Source: Thermococci archaeon
GTDB lineage: Archaea > Methanobacteriota_B > Thermococci > Thermococcales > Thermococcaceae
DNA length: 21,400 bases
Direction: 5' to 3'
Assembly: GCA_003663525.1 (NCBI GenBank)
Contig: QMUF01000007.1
Location: 1 to 21,400 of the forward strand
Made by a program: the position numbers and the translations under genes. Under the pieces are notes generated by a model that made no database searches, was not told where the DNA came from, and worked only from the letters and a program-made list of their open reading frames with translations. Positions within the stretch are counted from its first letter, which is position 1. Every line of letters begins with the position of its first letter. Of this stretch, positions 1 through 7,372 are shown in pieces.

Positions 1-196
1 CTAACAGGAGTAAATAGAATGCTGGTGCTGAATGTCCTTTGCTTAAGATTATTACATCCTCTTTTCTTTTTCTTGCAAGTACTGCCTTTAAGATTTCCAA
101 GCACGTTGTGGATGAATTTAGATGGAAGTTGTCTACATCTGATAACATTCTCTTGAGTTTTTCATTCAATTGTAAGTTGATTAAGCTCTCGCTCAT
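1..196 (-). CDS. Transketolase N-terminal-section-like protein (partial, N-terminus only)
   Basis: Partial gene: about 65 N-terminal codons are present and the rest lies beyond the left edge. It starts at the ATG complementary to 194-196, which overlaps the stop of the upstream regulator gene (ATGA, 4 bp), so the two are probably translationally coupled. The translation contains a FHLNSS segment, a CLEILKAVL helix and then IILSKGHSAPAFYLLL. The last matches the strongly conserved ILSKGH-APALYA element of the thiamine-diphosphate-binding half of transketolases; the His of FHLNSS would correspond to the His of the family's GHxGGS. Archaea often split transketolase into separate N and C subunits, which make pentose phosphates from glycolytic sugars. 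The GHxGGS glycines are altered here, so this may be a divergent paralogue. The assignment rests on one good motif, and the exact substrate is unknown. Confidence 0.68.
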   Translation of the reverse strand, partial: MSESLINLQLNEKLKRMLSDVDNFHLNSSTTCLEILKAVLARKRKEDVIILSKGHSAPAFYLLLL

Positions 197-456
197 TCTC
201 CCACCCCAAGGATTTTTAGAATAAGCTTTCCGGATTTCGTTAGTTCAACTGGTTTTGGATTCTCCCTTTCTCCATACTCTATCAAGCCAAGCTCCTTTAG
301 AATTCTGGCATTTAACTTCAGTGTTGACATTGGTTTGTTGAATTCTGTGCTTAATTCTTCTAAAAAGGCATTTAAAGAACGATGGCTTCCATTTATGTTC
401 TCCAAAATTAATATCTGGTTTTCGTTTAAAGCCCTCAAAAAGAGTTTTTTAAACAC
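193..456 (-). CDS. Small winged-helix (HTH) transcription regulator
   Basis: An 87-residue product with the pattern of an archaeal winged helix. Residues about 12-60 form helices around SLNAFLEELSTEFNKPMSTLKLNARILKEL (written here only as a span; the key features are PMSTLKLNARIL as recognition helix and LGLIEYGERENPKPVELTKSGK as wing). No metal-binding or ligand domain is visible. The start used is GTG at 456, but it has no convincing ribosome-binding site. The same frame stays open for 28 further codons upstream (to 540) and reads like protein, with no ATG, GTG or TTG. An ATG at 544 would join it if one base were removed, so the real gene may be about 116 residues and be frameshifted or mis-sequenced near its start. 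It overlaps the transketolase-like gene by 4 bp and probably controls that operon; this role is inferred. Confidence 0.66.
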   Translation of the reverse strand: MFKKLFLRALNENQILILENINGSHRSLNAFLEELSTEFNKPMSTLKLNARILKELGLIEYGERENPKPVELTKSGKLILKILGVGE

Positions 457-536
457 AACTAAATCGTTTGGTTCTTTTCTTTTTTCAAATTTAGTTATAG
501 ATATTGGCGGGACATCACCATCACCAAGCTTTAAAG

Positions 537-548
537 TGTAACATTATG
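537..548. promoter_or_regulatory. Possible operator half-palindrome TGTAACATTATG
   Basis: This site shares the context AAAGTGTAAC-n-TTA with the perfect inverted repeat at 669-680. It sits at the promoter/5' end of the winged-helix regulator gene. It could be an autoregulatory operator, but that is inference from position and similarity only. Confidence 0.3.
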
Positions 549-668
549 TATTTAAGCTTTTGGATAGGAAAGCCTGCCCTAATTACTAAATGGGATTTTC
601 TTATATAGTATCTTATCAAAAATCAACAAAACAGCTGAGAAATCCAACATATTGTCCATATCAAAAAG

Positions 669-680
669 TGTAACTTTACA
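669..680. promoter_or_regulatory. Possible operator, perfect inverted repeat TGTAA-CT-TTACA
   Basis: A perfect 5-2-5 palindrome about 40 bp upstream of the putative TATA box of the aspartokinase operon. Its left part is repeated at 537-548. A dimeric winged-helix protein would bind such a site; the small regulator encoded at 193-456 is the obvious candidate. Not proven. Confidence 0.35.
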
Positions 681-759
681 AGTTCTGTCTTATTGACAAA
701 AAATCTGCAAAAAGAGTTATATTTGGGTTAAGAATCCTTGTATAGGTGATCTATTATGG

Positions 760-1815
760 GTGATTTACAAACTCTCCAACAAGAGGGTAGTTGTTAAATT
801 TGGAGGAAGCTCTATTGAGGACTCTTTTAAGAAGGCTGTAGAGCTTGTTTTGAAGCTACATGAGGAGAATGAAGTTGTGGTTGTGCTTTCAGCACTTAAG
901 GGAGTCACGGATGCTCTTTTGGATTTAACTGAGAGCAAAGATGAACCAATAATAGAAGAAATTGCAAAAAAGCATGAAAAACTAGCAAACAAAAGCGGAA
1001 TTGACCTCAATTCAGTTGAAATCCTTTTAGCTGAGCTCGAGCAGGTTTTGAGAAATGAAAAGAGTTTTCCAAATAAAAAAGCCTTTATTGATCATGTTCT
1101 ATCCTTTGGGGAAAGACTTTCAGTTAATCTGTTCGTAAATGCTTTGAAAAACTCGGGAATAGAAGGTGAAGCAATCGATTCCTTCCACATAATCAGAACA
1201 GACAACGGTTTTGGAAACGCAAAAGTTGACTTTAGTGAGACAGCAAAGAGAGTAAAAGTTCTTGAAGATTTGCTTAAACAAAATAAGGTTCCAGTCATTA
1301 CAGGGTTCCTGGGAGGTTATAAAAGCTTTAGAACAACACTTGGGAGAGGAGGCAGTGATTATACAGCAACGATATTAGGTTCGCTTTTAGAAGCAAGAGC
1401 TGTTTTGATTATGAGCGATGTTAAGGGAATCTACACAGCTGATCCAAAAATAGTCAAAGATGCCAAGCTACTCCCCTTTGCATCTTATGAAGAAGTTTTG
1501 ACAGCTTCAATGCTTGGGATGAAGGCTTTGCATGAAAGGGCTATTGAACCGGTAAAGGGAAAAATACCTATAATTCTGGGGAAAACAAATAATCGGAGCT
1601 TAGGAACGCTTATCTCAAAAATAAATGCCGGAATGCCAATATTGGCCTACAAAATCATCAATGAAAACCTTGCAAGCATAGGGATTGTTGGAGTAAATGA
1701 AGTTAACTTCAATGCTCGGATCTACAAGAGGGGCAGAAATTGGATTTGCTTTCTTGTAAGAAGGGAAGAGCTTGAGAATAACTTAAATGACTTACACGAG
1801 GTGATCTTTAAATGA
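760..1815 (+). CDS. lysC: Aspartokinase, short form
   Basis: Phosphorylates L-aspartate with ATP, the first step of threonine (and methionine) synthesis. The signature VVVKFGGSS is at residues 10-18. GERLSVNLF, GRGGSDYTATILG and a glutamate/aspartate-rich IYTADPKIV segment follow in family order, all in the amino-acid kinase fold (residues about 1-285). At 351 residues it is about 100 shorter than the usual 450-470. Only a stub of roughly 60 residues (from about ENLASIGIVG) remains where classical enzymes carry two ACT domains, so feedback regulation is probably altered or needs another protein. The start is GTG at 760, behind GGTGAT at 745-750; the ATG at 756 is out of frame. First gene of the threonine operon; its stop overlaps the next start (ATGA). 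Confidence 0.93.
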   Translation: MIYKLSNKRVVVKFGGSSIEDSFKKAVELVLKLHEENEVVVVLSALKGVTDALLDLTESKDEPIIEEIAKKHEKLANKSGIDLNSVEILLAELEQVLRNEKSFPNKKAFIDHVLSFGERLSVNLFVNALKNSGIEGEAIDSFHIIRTDNGFGNAKVDFSETAKRVKVLEDLLKQNKVPVITGFLGGYKSFRTTLGRGGSDYTATILGSLLEARAVLIMSDVKGIYTADPKIVKDAKLLPFASYEEVLTASMLGMKALHERAIEPVKGKIPIILGKTNNRSLGTLISKINAGMPILAYKIINENLASIGIVGVNEVNFNARIYKRGRNWICFLVRREELENNLNDLHEVIFK

Positions 1816-2687
1816 AAGTATCTGCTCCTGCTACGATAGCAAACTTTGGACCGGGATTTGATGTCTTTGGTCTTTGCTTAGAAAGGCCGAGGGATTTCAT
1901 TAGGGTTAGGCTAAGCGATGAGATTGAAGTAAAAGTTAAGGGTTACAGGGTTCCAGAGGAGCCACATAAGAATGTTGCCTCTGTTTCGGCTTTATCCCTA
2001 TTAAGGGAAGTTGGAGTTGAGAGTGGCTTTAAAATGAAGATTAAGAAAGGAATAAGACCAAAAAGTGGCCTTGGTAGCTCTGGAGCCTCTGCTCTGGGAG
2101 GAGCTTTAGCAATTGCAAGGCTTTTGGATATAGAGGATAAAGAGATTATTTTGAGAGCAGCTTTAGAAGGGGAAAGGGTAGCATCTGGAACTCCTCACGG
2201 TGATAACGTAGTTCCAGCCCTGTTTGGAGGATTCGTGGTCTTAAAATCCCTATTTCCTCTTGAAGTATTCAAGATAGATGCAAAGCTTAAGTTAGCCGTA
2301 GTACTGCCAGAAGTGGAAGTGAGCACTAAAAGGGCTAGGGAAGTTTTGCCAAAATACGTCCCATTAAGCGATGCGGTAAGAAATTTAGCCTTAGCAAGTT
2401 CCTTGGTTTTAGCTTTAGAAAATGATGATATAGAAAAAGTTGGAAAGTTGTTGGATGATTATTTAGCAATTCCCTACAGGAAGCCCATAATTCCTTGGTT
2501 CGACAGGGTTAGGAAAGCAGCATTAGAGAGCGGAGCCTATGGGTTATCTATCTCCGGCTCTGGACCAGCTGTATTTGCTTTAGGTGAAAACCTTGATGAG
2601 ATTGGAAAAGCGATTGTAGAGGCTTTTGAAGAGGAGGGAATTAATGCCGAATACTTTATTAGCAAAGTAGGAGGGGGAGCAGAATGA
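1812..2687 (+). CDS. thrB: Homoserine kinase
   Basis: A GHMP-family kinase that makes O-phosphohomoserine from homoserine and ATP. The N-terminus MKVSAPATIANFGPGFDVFG is typical for the family. The glycine-rich ATP-binding motif PKSGLGSSGASALGGAL lies at about residues 83-99, and the C-terminal GHMP motif GAYGLSISGSGPAVFAL at about 237-253. At 291 residues it is full length. The ATG overlaps the aspartokinase stop by 4 bp, and the gene ends in another ATGA overlap with threonine synthase. Tight coupling with the enzyme that uses its product supports the assignment. Confidence 0.95.
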   Translation: MKVSAPATIANFGPGFDVFGLCLERPRDFIRVRLSDEIEVKVKGYRVPEEPHKNVASVSALSLLREVGVESGFKMKIKKGIRPKSGLGSSGASALGGALAIARLLDIEDKEIILRAALEGERVASGTPHGDNVVPALFGGFVVLKSLFPLEVFKIDAKLKLAVVLPEVEVSTKRAREVLPKYVPLSDAVRNLALASSLVLALENDDIEKVGKLLDDYLAIPYRKPIIPWFDRVRKAALESGAYGLSISGSGPAVFALGENLDEIGKAIVEAFEEEGINAEYFISKVGGGAE

Positions 2688-3856
2688 TTTTGAGATGTAT
2701 AGAATGTGGAAAGGAATACGATCCAATGGAAGTTAGGTATAGGTGTGAATGTGGTGGATTGCTTGAAGTTCTTGTTGATTTAGATAAAGTTGAAAACGTC
2801 TTCGATGGTAAAAACATAACATTGTGGAAATATGAGAGCTTCATTCCAGTTGAAAAAAGGGTTTCACTTGATGAAGGTGGAACACCCATCTACCGCTTAG
2901 AGAACTTGCAAACTGAGCTTGGGATGAAAGAACTCTACGTGAAAAACGAAGGTGCCAATCCAACGGGCTCTTTTAAGGATAGGGGAATGACTGTGGGGGT
3001 TAGCAAGGCCCTAGAGCTTGGTATGGATAAGGTGATCTGTGCTTCTACAGGTAATACCTCAGCATCTTTAGCGGCCTATGCAGCCAAATCAAGCATAAAA
3101 GCCTATGTTTTAGTCCCAAGCGGAAAAATTGCATTAGGAAAGCTTGCACAGGCAATAGTTTATGGTGCGAAGGTGGTTCCAGTTAGGGGGAACTTTGATG
3201 ATGCTTTAAGGGTCGTGGTCAAAGCAAGCAAAGAACTGGCCGTTTACATGCTCAACTCTATAAATCCCTTCCGCCTCGAAGGACAAAAAACCATAGCTTT
3301 TGAAATCTTCGATCAGCTTGGGTTTGTTCCAGATAAAGTTATTTTGCCTGTTGGAAATGCTGGAAATATTTCGGCAATTTGGAAAGGATTTAAAGAGCTT
3401 TACGAAGCTGGTTTTATAGATAAGCTTCCCCAGATGATTGGAATCCAAGCTGAGGGAGCATCGCCCCTGGCTAAAGCGTGGAAGGAGAGAAGGGACTTCA
3501 AACCCCTTAAGAACCCTGAGACAGTTGCAACTGCTATAAGGATTGGAAATCCAGCCAACTGGCCAAAAGCTTGGCGGGCCGTTGAAGAGTCTGGAGGGGT
3601 TTTGGAGAGTGTGACTGATGAAGAGATATTGAAAGCTCAGAAAATGCTTGCATCGAAGGAGGGAATATTTGTTGAGCCAGCATCTGCTTCCTCTCTTGCC
3701 GGGTTAATGAAGCTAAGGAATGAAATCGAAGAAGATGAGAGCGTGGTTCTGATAACGACGGGACATGGCCTGAAGGATCCGAACATAATCCTTGAGGGGT
3801 TTGAGCTTCCAGAGCCAATAGAGCCAAGCTTAGAGGCGTTCAAGGAGGTTCTTTAA
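2684..3856 (+). CDS. thrC: Threonine synthase
   Basis: A pyridoxal-phosphate (fold type II) enzyme converting O-phosphohomoserine to threonine. It opens with a zinc-ribbon-like segment (C5, C8, C21, C23), as in many archaeal threonine synthases. The PLP lysine is K98 in ANPTGSFKDRG. STGNTSASLAAYAA and the phosphate-binding loop LPVGNAGNISAIWKG follow in the usual order, with GHGLKDP near the C-terminus. At 390 residues it is full length. Its stop TAA shares one base with the ATG of the next gene, and GGAGGTT at 3844-3850, inside thrC, serves as that gene's ribosome-binding site. Confidence 0.96.
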   Translation: MILRCIECGKEYDPMEVRYRCECGGLLEVLVDLDKVENVFDGKNITLWKYESFIPVEKRVSLDEGGTPIYRLENLQTELGMKELYVKNEGANPTGSFKDRGMTVGVSKALELGMDKVICASTGNTSASLAAYAAKSSIKAYVLVPSGKIALGKLAQAIVYGAKVVPVRGNFDDALRVVVKASKELAVYMLNSINPFRLEGQKTIAFEIFDQLGFVPDKVILPVGNAGNISAIWKGFKELYEAGFIDKLPQMIGIQAEGASPLAKAWKERRDFKPLKNPETVATAIRIGNPANWPKAWRAVEESGGVLESVTDEEILKAQKMLASKEGIFVEPASASSLAGLMKLRNEIEEDESVVLITTGHGLKDPNIILEGFELPEPIEPSLEAFKEVL

Positions 3857-4863
3857 TGGAGGTAGCAATTTTAGGAGCAACAGGATTGGTTGGGCAAACC
3901 TTTGTAAGACTTTTAGAGGGCCATCCTTGCTTTGAAATAAAGCACTTGGTAGCTTCGAAGAGATCAAAGGGAAAGAGGTTCAGCGAAGTGGCAACTTGGG
4001 AAGTTTCGGAAGAAATTGGGGAAATGAAGATAGAAAGCTTGGAAGAGTTTAATGAAAAAGTTGATTTGATTTTTTCAGCTTTACCTTCCTCAATTGCTAG
4101 GGAAGTTGAGGAAAAGTTTGCCAAAAGAGTACCTGTTTTTAGCAATGCATCTTCTCATAGATATGAGGAAGACGTTCCCATTTTAATTCCTGAGGTAAAC
4201 GGAGAACACTTAGGTTTAGTCGAAGCTCAAAGGGATAATAGAGACTGGGAAGGATTCATACTGACAAATCCTAACTGTTCTACGGCGATTTTGGCGATTT
4301 CACTCAAGGCCCTTTCAAAGTTTGGGATACAGAGAGTTAACGTAGTGACCATGCAGGCCATTTCTGGAGCGGGATTTAGTGGTCTCTCAGCCATGCAGAT
4401 TTTTGATAACGTGATCCCATACATTGAAAAAGAGGAGTGGAAGATTGAGAACGAGTCAAGGAAAATACTTGGAAAATTCGAGAATAACAAAATAACTCCA
4501 GCAAGCTTTGAAATTTCGGCCATAACAACAAGAGTTCCAGTTTTACACGGTCATACTGAGGCAGTTTTTGTTGAACTTGAGGAGGATCCAACTGTTGAGG
4601 AGCTTAAGAAATCATTTGAATCCTTTGATCCGTTAAGATCCCTTAAGCTTCCATCATATGCAAAGCCGCTCCTCTATAGGGAGATTCCTCAACCCAAACT
4701 TCATAGGGATTTGGGCAGGGGAATGACAGTTACTTTTGGAAGGATGGAGAAAATTGGGGAAGGGAAATTTAAATATATCACATTGGGCCATAACTTAATT
4801 AGAGGGGCTGCTGGTGGCTCAATCTTAAACGCTGAGCTGGCTTATGTGTATGAAATTCTATGA
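3856..4863 (+). CDS. asd: Aspartate-semialdehyde dehydrogenase
   Basis: Reduces aspartyl phosphate to aspartate semialdehyde with NAD(P)H, the second step of the pathway although the gene is fourth in the operon. The Rossmann motif GATGLVGQTFVRLL is at residues 8-21, the catalytic cysteine is C141 in TNPNCST, and the catalytic His region is VLHGHTEAVF (H233). The segment GAGFSGLSAMQIFDNVIPYI puts it in the archaeal/fungal-type branch. At 335 residues it is complete. Homoserine dehydrogenase, which would use its product, is not in the window, so the pathway must be completed from another locus. Confidence 0.95.
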   Translation: MEVAILGATGLVGQTFVRLLEGHPCFEIKHLVASKRSKGKRFSEVATWEVSEEIGEMKIESLEEFNEKVDLIFSALPSSIAREVEEKFAKRVPVFSNASSHRYEEDVPILIPEVNGEHLGLVEAQRDNRDWEGFILTNPNCSTAILAISLKALSKFGIQRVNVVTMQAISGAGFSGLSAMQIFDNVIPYIEKEEWKIENESRKILGKFENNKITPASFEISAITTRVPVLHGHTEAVFVELEEDPTVEELKKSFESFDPLRSLKLPSYAKPLLYREIPQPKLHRDLGRGMTVTFGRMEKIGEGKFKYITLGHNLIRGAAGGSILNAELAYVYEIL

Positions 4864-4876
4864 AGGAGGAGTGTGA

Positions 4877-5323
4877 ATGGAGGTTAAAACCCACACTGCC
4901 TTGCATGTGTTAAAAGGGGCAGTGGTTAAAGTTTTAGGTGAGGAGGCCAAGTGGACAGCAAGTGTTTATGTAAGTGGCAAGCATGGTAGGTTAACCGTTA
5001 AGTTCAACCGAAAGCCTACAAAAGAGGAGATTAAAGAGATCGAAAGGTTAGCCAATGAAAAAATTAGGGAAAATGTTTCTGTGGAGGTTTATGAGCTTCC
5101 AAGGGATGAAGCGGAGAAGAGATTTGGAAAAGAGATTTATGACCTATTTCCCCTTCCAGAGGAGATTAGAACCCTTAAAGTTGTAGTTATTGAAGGGTGG
5201 AATATTAATGCGTGCAAGAAGGAGCACACGAAAACCACAGGAGAAATAGGACAAATAAAAATCAGGAAGGTCAGGTTTAGGAAAGCCAAAGAACTCCTTG
5301 AAATAAGTTTCGATGTAGTCTAA
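4877..5323 (+). CDS. alaX: AlaX-type trans-editing protein (misacylated tRNA deacylase)
   Basis: A free-standing homologue of the AlaRS/ThrRS editing domain, which hydrolyses wrongly charged tRNA (in the AlaX family, Ser- or Gly-tRNA-Ala). All four zinc ligands are visible: H6 and H10 in HTALH, C113 and H117 in CKKEH, followed by the typical [10 protein letters not shown]. At 148 residues it is the short form (AlaX-S), with neither the N-terminal glycine-rich domain nor a C-terminal extension. A strong site AAGGAGGAG precedes the ATG 13 bp after asd, so it is very probably the last gene of the threonine operon. That neighbourhood suggests a link to threonine or serine metabolism, which is inference. 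The end overlaps the convergent tdk gene by 4 bp. Confidence 0.9.
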   Translation: MEVKTHTALHVLKGAVVKVLGEEAKWTASVYVSGKHGRLTVKFNRKPTKEEIKEIERLANEKIRENVSVEVYELPRDEAEKRFGKEIYDLFPLPEEIRTLKVVVIEGWNINACKKEHTKTTGEIGQIKIRKVRFRKAKELLEISFDVV

Positions 5324-5898
5324 GGTACTATGTGGTGCTTTCTGCAGCGGGCCTCATAGGCCTCCATGCCTCCCACGAGTATTCTTGGTGAATCTCTCGG
5401 TGCGGGTTTTCCATTTATGAGTCTTTGAGTTCTTGTAGCCTCCCTTCCACAAACGCTGCATATGGCAGTTAGGTATATTATGTTGTCAGCCATTGCTAGG
5501 AGTTCTTTTGTAACCTCAAAAGCATCTCCCTTGAAGTCTAAGTTAAGACCAGATGCGATCACATAAATGCCCTCGTCAGCCAGCTTATTGAGAATTTCAA
5601 CTATTGACATCGGGAAGAATTGCACTTCATCAATTCCTATGACTTCGAATTCCTCTTTCTTTGTCTTTTGGTATATCATCTTTACTCCTTCTTCTGTGGT
5701 TGGGATAACAAAGGCCTCATAGCTTAACCCATTGTGGGCCACGACTTTATCTTCACTGTAGCGGTTGTCTATTGAGGGTTTGAAAAGGGCTGCTTTTCTT
5801 TTTGCGAAAATCTGTCTCTCAATTCTTTTAATGAGTTCGCTTGTTTTTCCGGCGAACATTGGACCCGTGATAACTTCTAAGAATCCCTCTGGATGCAT
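5320..5898 (-). CDS. tdk: Thymidine kinase (TK1 family)
   Basis: Phosphorylates thymidine to dTMP (salvage). The P-loop GPMFAGKT is near the N-terminus, GIDEVQFF gives Walker B with the catalytic glutamate nearby, and a zinc-binding lasso of type CSVCG ... ARCRKHH lies at the C-terminus. The open frame continues 24 codons upstream, but I chose the ATG at 5898 (protein [12 protein letters not shown], 192 residues). It has GGTGA five bases upstream and fits the family length; the upstream residues look non-coding. A weak TATA (minus-strand CCCATTTATT, 5931-5940) fits an own promoter. The 3' end overlaps alaX tail-to-tail by 4 bp. Confidence 0.93.
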   Translation of the reverse strand: MHPEGFLEVITGPMFAGKTSELIKRIERQIFAKRKAALFKPSIDNRYSEDKVVAHNGLSYEAFVIPTTEEGVKMIYQKTKKEEFEVIGIDEVQFFPMSIVEILNKLADEGIYVIASGLNLDFKGDAFEVTKELLAMADNIIYLTAICSVCGREATRTQRLINGKPAPRDSPRILVGGMEAYEARCRKHHIVP

Positions 5899-5954
5899 GA
5901 ACTTCACCATTTTCAAGATAACTAAAAGAGAATAAATGGGTTTTGGAGAAAACT

Positions 5955-5988
5955 CTAGAATAAAAGACAAAAAGAAAAGGAAAAGTTT
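5955..5988 (-). terminator. Poly-T terminator after RuBisCO
   Basis: On the minus strand, immediately after the rbcL stop, several T-runs follow each other (CTTTTCCTTTTCTTTTTGTCTTTTATT). No stem is needed: oligo-T tracts are enough for intrinsic termination by archaeal RNA polymerase. It separates rbcL from tdk. Confidence 0.6.
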
Positions 5989-5989
5989 G

Positions 5990-7324
5990 TCAAACTGGAG
6001 TTACATGACCCCATTTTTCGAGGGCCCTTGCCAGCTCTTTGTGAGTTTTGGCGTATTCATCTAATGAAATTCCTTGTATGATTGCATCCAATGCCTGTCT
6101 AACGGCTTTAGCTCCAGCAGCTGGCCCATCTGGATGTCCCAAAGTCCCTCCGCCTAATTGAAGTACAATATCACTTCCGAGAGCATCTATGACGGGGGGT
6201 AGATTTCCTGGGTGAAGTCCACCAGAGCTCGTTGGGAAAGCAGGTTTTATGTGATAGAACTTCTGATCTAGATGGAAAATGTCATTCTCATCTGGTTTAT
6301 AGTTCTCTTCTCTTAGGATTCTTGCGTTTTGGATTACATCCCACTTTCCACCTTCGAGCTTTCCAGCTCCAGCAGTTCCAACGTGGAGCTGGTCAAGACC
6401 TATAATTCTATAAAGCTTTGCAAGAACGAACATCGATATTCCATGGTAGGGGTTTCTTGTGAAGGTGGCATGCATGGCCCTATGGGCGTGTAAGGCAATG
6501 TCATAGTCTTCCGCTAGATCTCGTATGTACTCCAAGCTGGCCCATCCAACTATTACAACATCAACCATGGCATGAGGTAAATCATATTCGGCTAAAATCT
6601 CTATTCGATTTTCTATTTCCCTTATATCGGCGGTTATATTAGCAAACCAGGTTTTCTTTTCGCCTGTTTCAGCTTCCACTTTGTCAATGACTTTTGCCAT
6701 GATGTTGGCTCTCTCTTCAAAGCGGTTGTACCATGGCCCCGTTAAATTCTCATCGTCTTTTATGTAGTCAGCCCCTGCTGAAAGGAGTTCATAAGAAAGC
6801 TTTTCCAATTCTTCTGGGGAATATCCAACTTTTGGCTTAGGAACCACACCATAAATAGGCCTGTCTTTGATTTTGAGAGTTTCTCTTACACCTTTGATCC
6901 CTTTGTTGGGCCCGCTAAAATCTCTGAGTACTATCTCGGGTAAGTAAAGATCTTCAAGCCTTAGTCCTTTCACTCTCTTCATTCCAAAAACGTTACCGGC
7001 TATTGATGCGAGCAGGCCAGGGAGGTTCCATTCTTCAAAAGCATGGGTGGGGTAGGCTATTCTTACTATCCAGCTCCCATCTCCCATATCATGGAAGTAA
7101 TAGGCTTTAGCTGAAAGATCGCTCCACCTTTCTTCTTCATACCATGGATAGAGAGTAGTCCATGTCCCAGTGGAGCTTTCAGCTGCCACAGCGCCGGCAG
7201 CTTGCTCTATGGTATAACCATCCGCGGGGGTTATTCTGAAAACTGCTATTATATCTCTCTTAAAATTTGGTTCATAGTTCTTATCAACATAGTAGTCATA
7301 TATCTTATCAAACTTTTCTGGCAT
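5990..7324 (-). CDS. rbcL: Form III ribulose-1,5-bisphosphate carboxylase (RuBisCO)
   Basis: In Thermococcales this enzyme carboxylates ribulose bisphosphate made from AMP by AMP phosphorylase and ribose-1,5-bisphosphate isomerase, feeding nucleoside carbon into 3-phosphoglycerate. All catalytic residues fall where form III numbering expects them: K163 (KPKVG), the carbamylated K189 with D191 and E192 (YIKDDEN), H281, H314 and loop-6 K322. From the ATG at 7324 (GAGGTGG ribosome-binding site) it has 444 residues. The open frame extends 17 codons upstream to 7375, but those residues look non-coding and pass through the TATA box. The partner enzymes are not in this window. It is transcribed alone, with a T-rich terminator behind. 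Confidence 0.97.
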   Translation of the reverse strand: MPEKFDKIYDYYVDKNYEPNFKRDIIAVFRITPADGYTIEQAAGAVAAESSTGTWTTLYPWYEEERWSDLSAKAYYFHDMGDGSWIVRIAYPTHAFEEWNLPGLLASIAGNVFGMKRVKGLRLEDLYLPEIVLRDFSGPNKGIKGVRETLKIKDRPIYGVVPKPKVGYSPEELEKLSYELLSAGADYIKDDENLTGPWYNRFEERANIMAKVIDKVEAETGEKKTWFANITADIREIENRIEILAEYDLPHAMVDVVIVGWASLEYIRDLAEDYDIALHAHRAMHATFTRNPYHGISMFVLAKLYRIIGLDQLHVGTAGAGKLEGGKWDVIQNARILREENYKPDENDIFHLDQKFYHIKPAFPTSSGGLHPGNLPPVIDALGSDIVLQLGGGTLGHPDGPAAGAKAVRQALDAIIQGISLDEYAKTHKELARALEKWGHVTPV

Positions 7325-7364
7325 TTTTACCACCTCATCATTTGAAATAAAATTAACAGGAGAG

Positions 7365-7372
7365 AATATAAC
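7365..7372 (-). promoter_or_regulatory. TATA box of rbcL
   Basis: Minus-strand GTTATATT about 40 bp before the rbcL ATG. It predicts a start site around 7342 and a leader of about 20 bases holding GAGGTGG. This spacing supports the 7324 start. Confidence 0.5.

Larger units (their letters stand above)
457..759. promoter_or_regulatory. Divergent promoter region between regulator and threonine operon
   Basis: About 300 bp with no complete gene beyond the in-frame upstream extension of the regulator (457-540). For the minus strand, TATA-like runs lie at 602-607 (TATATA) and around 549-556 (CTTAAATAC on the minus strand). For the plus strand, TTATATTT at 717-724 is a good TATA box for the aspartokinase operon. 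It would place transcription start close to the GGTGAT ribosome-binding site at 745-750, 9 bp before the GTG start at 760. Two related TGTAAC sites are listed separately. Confidence 0.5.

Noticed and set aside
39..224. 61-codon plus-strand frame
   Set aside because: It is antisense to the transketolase-like gene start, has no ribosome-binding site, and the minus-strand reading contains a recognisable motif (ILSKGH).
335..541. 68-codon plus-strand frame
   Set aside because: Antisense to the winged-helix regulator, which has the better protein-like composition.
5899..5970. Longer thymidine kinase start at 5970
   Set aside because: The extra 24 residues are not family-like, overlap the probable promoter, and the ATG at 5898 has GGTGA at good spacing.
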